Notes under the pieces: generated by a model | Told to the model about the DNA's origin: nothing | What the model saw: the letters and a program-made list of their open reading frames with translations, nothing else | The model's database searches: none | Position numbers and translations under genes: made by a program | Assembly (NCBI RefSeq): GCF_000152745.1 | Contig: NZ_CH672428.1 | Coordinates: 195,433 to 259,432 of the forward strand | Reading direction: 5' to 3' | Source of the DNA: Oceanicaulis sp. HTCC2633 | GTDB taxonomy: Bacteria; Pseudomonadota; Alphaproteobacteria; Caulobacterales; Maricaulaceae | DNA length: 64,000 nt | In this document: one piece after another, positions 63,463 to 64,000 of the stretch | Numbering within the stretch: position 1 is the first letter of the stretch | Layout: each line of letters begins with the position of its first letter

Positions 63463-64000
63463 TGTGTTTCTTTGCGCGCGGTGAGCCGCGGCGCTCGTAT
63501 TTGTCGCGCGGGCGTCCGCGCCCTTTGGGCGGTTTTCCTGATTCAGGCGGTGTTAGAATGTCGAATAACAGCCCGCCCGTCACGGGTGTCGCTTCATCCA
63601 GGCGCACTGTCACCAACATGCCCAGCCGATAGCGACCGCCCGAGCTTTGCCCGACAAGCGCATGGGCCGCCTCGTCGTGCATGTAGTATTCCTGACCGAG
63701 CCGAGAGACCGGGCACAGCCCGTCCGCGCCGGTTTCATGCAGGCGCACGAACAGCCCGAAGCGCGTCACGCCGGTGATCCGGCCTTCAAACTCCGTCCCC
63801 ACGCGATCAGCCAGCCAGGCGGCGATGAAGCGGTCCACCGCGTCACGTTCGGCGGCCATGGCGCGGCGTTCATTCGAGGTGGTGTCCTCGGCGATGCGCT
63901 GGAGCTGGCTACGCTCTTCATCGGTTTGGCCGTCCGAGCCCAGATTGTAGGCGCGGATCAGGGCGCGGTGCACGGTCAGGTCCGCATAGCGCCGGATGGG
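63440..64000 (-). CDS. rnr: ribonuclease R, C-terminal part
   Basis: 3'-5' exoribonuclease for structured RNA. The visible 3' part of the gene (open to the window end at 64000) encodes the end of the RNB catalytic domain ('RRYADLTVHRALI'), then an S1 RNA-binding domain ('EGRITGVTRFGLFVRLHETG') and a basic arginine/lysine-rich tail ('RRGSPRAKKHNARRKKR'). The start and catalytic aspartates lie outside the window. RNase II is less likely because of the long basic tail. Confidence 0.93.
   Translation of the reverse strand, partial: PIRRYADLTVHRALIRAYNLGSDGQTDEERSQLQRIAEDTTSNERRAMAAERDAVDRFIAAWLADRVGTEFEGRITGVTRFGLFVRLHETGADGLCPVSRLGQEYYMHDEAAHALVGQSSGGRYRLGMLVTVRLDEATPVTGGLLFDILTPPESGKPPKGRGRPRDKYERRGSPRAKKHNARRKKR

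Noticed and set aside
1-64000. Mobile element, prophage, CRISPR array or defence island
   Set aside because: No transposase, integrase, terminal repeats, spacer arrays or defence-family proteins were recognised; the gene set is core-like throughout.

Overview
The window is a gene-dense, high-GC stretch of an alphaproteobacterial chromosome, most likely from the Caulobacterales/Maricaulales. The strongest evidence is a set of cell-cycle genes typical of that group: divK-pleD (58934-60664), an SpmX-type polar muramidase-like protein (24586-26376), MipZ (44388-45251) and the clpS-clpA adaptor/unfoldase pair (48070-50733). The hda-ppk-ppx operon, a PhaR/phasin-type PHB granule signature and the pleD-rpmG-Nudix-rnr order fit the same group. 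No insertion sequence, prophage, integrase, CRISPR array or rRNA operon was seen, and no gene-free stretch exceeds 300 bases. There is one tRNA, tRNA-Leu(GAG).

Layout. 1-10 kb: end of a DUF2268-type gene, ndk, a membrane-anchored Gfo/Idh/MocA oxidoreductase, a secreted S41 peptidase divergent from a CadC-like winged-helix/TPR regulator, an HEXXH membrane protein, arfB, an MFS transporter and purMN. 10-16 kb: an overlapping DUF2066-hda-ppk-ppx operon (replication control and polyphosphate) followed by a K+ channel. 16-24.5 kb: propionyl-CoA carboxylase alpha subunit, a cold-shock/TM2 fusion, three DUF805-like membrane proteins, lipB, an orphan SpoA (FliN-like) protein, tRNA-Leu, mgtE and a kelch protein. 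24.5-41.5 kb: spmX, then a leucine/isovalerate degradation region (liuA, liuB, liuC, liuD) interspersed with flavodoxin-fold reductases, a cNMP-binding patatin phospholipase, a second crotonase, a SOUL protein, two tandem small membrane proteins of unknown family, DUF817 and a cupin gene interrupted by an amber codon. 41.5-48 kb: DUF1489, panC, a SPOR lipoprotein, mipZ, a membrane J-protein, a SPOR-tailed D,D-carboxypeptidase and a phasin behind a palindromic operator. 48-64 kb: clpS-clpA-S41 peptidase, hydrolases, HIT, DUF482, RidA, a zinc-ribbon dinB coupled to a frameshifted ROK kinase, divK-pleD, rpmG, an MFS transporter, two Nudix-type proteins and the 3' end of rnr.

How the genes fit together. 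Two themes stand out. One is cell cycle and envelope: DivK/PleD signalling, SpmX polar scaffold, MipZ division-site placement, SPOR-domain peptidoglycan proteins, ClpAP/ClpS proteolysis and Hda control of DnaA. The other is acyl-CoA metabolism: leucine to 3-methylglutaconyl-CoA and HMG-CoA by LiuA, LiuBD and LiuC, propionyl-CoA carboxylation by PccA, and PHB storage via the phasin. HMG-CoA lyase and the propionyl-CoA carboxylase beta subunit are not in the window.

The window is mostly core chromosome. I did not find a clear new defence or mobile system. The least explained items are the tandem small membrane proteins at 35.8-36.6 kb, the membrane-anchored oxidoreductase at 1-2.8 kb, the terminator-ended leader or small RNA at 27.67-27.82 kb, and two genes each broken by a single base change (40.6 kb amber, 58.58 kb frameshift).
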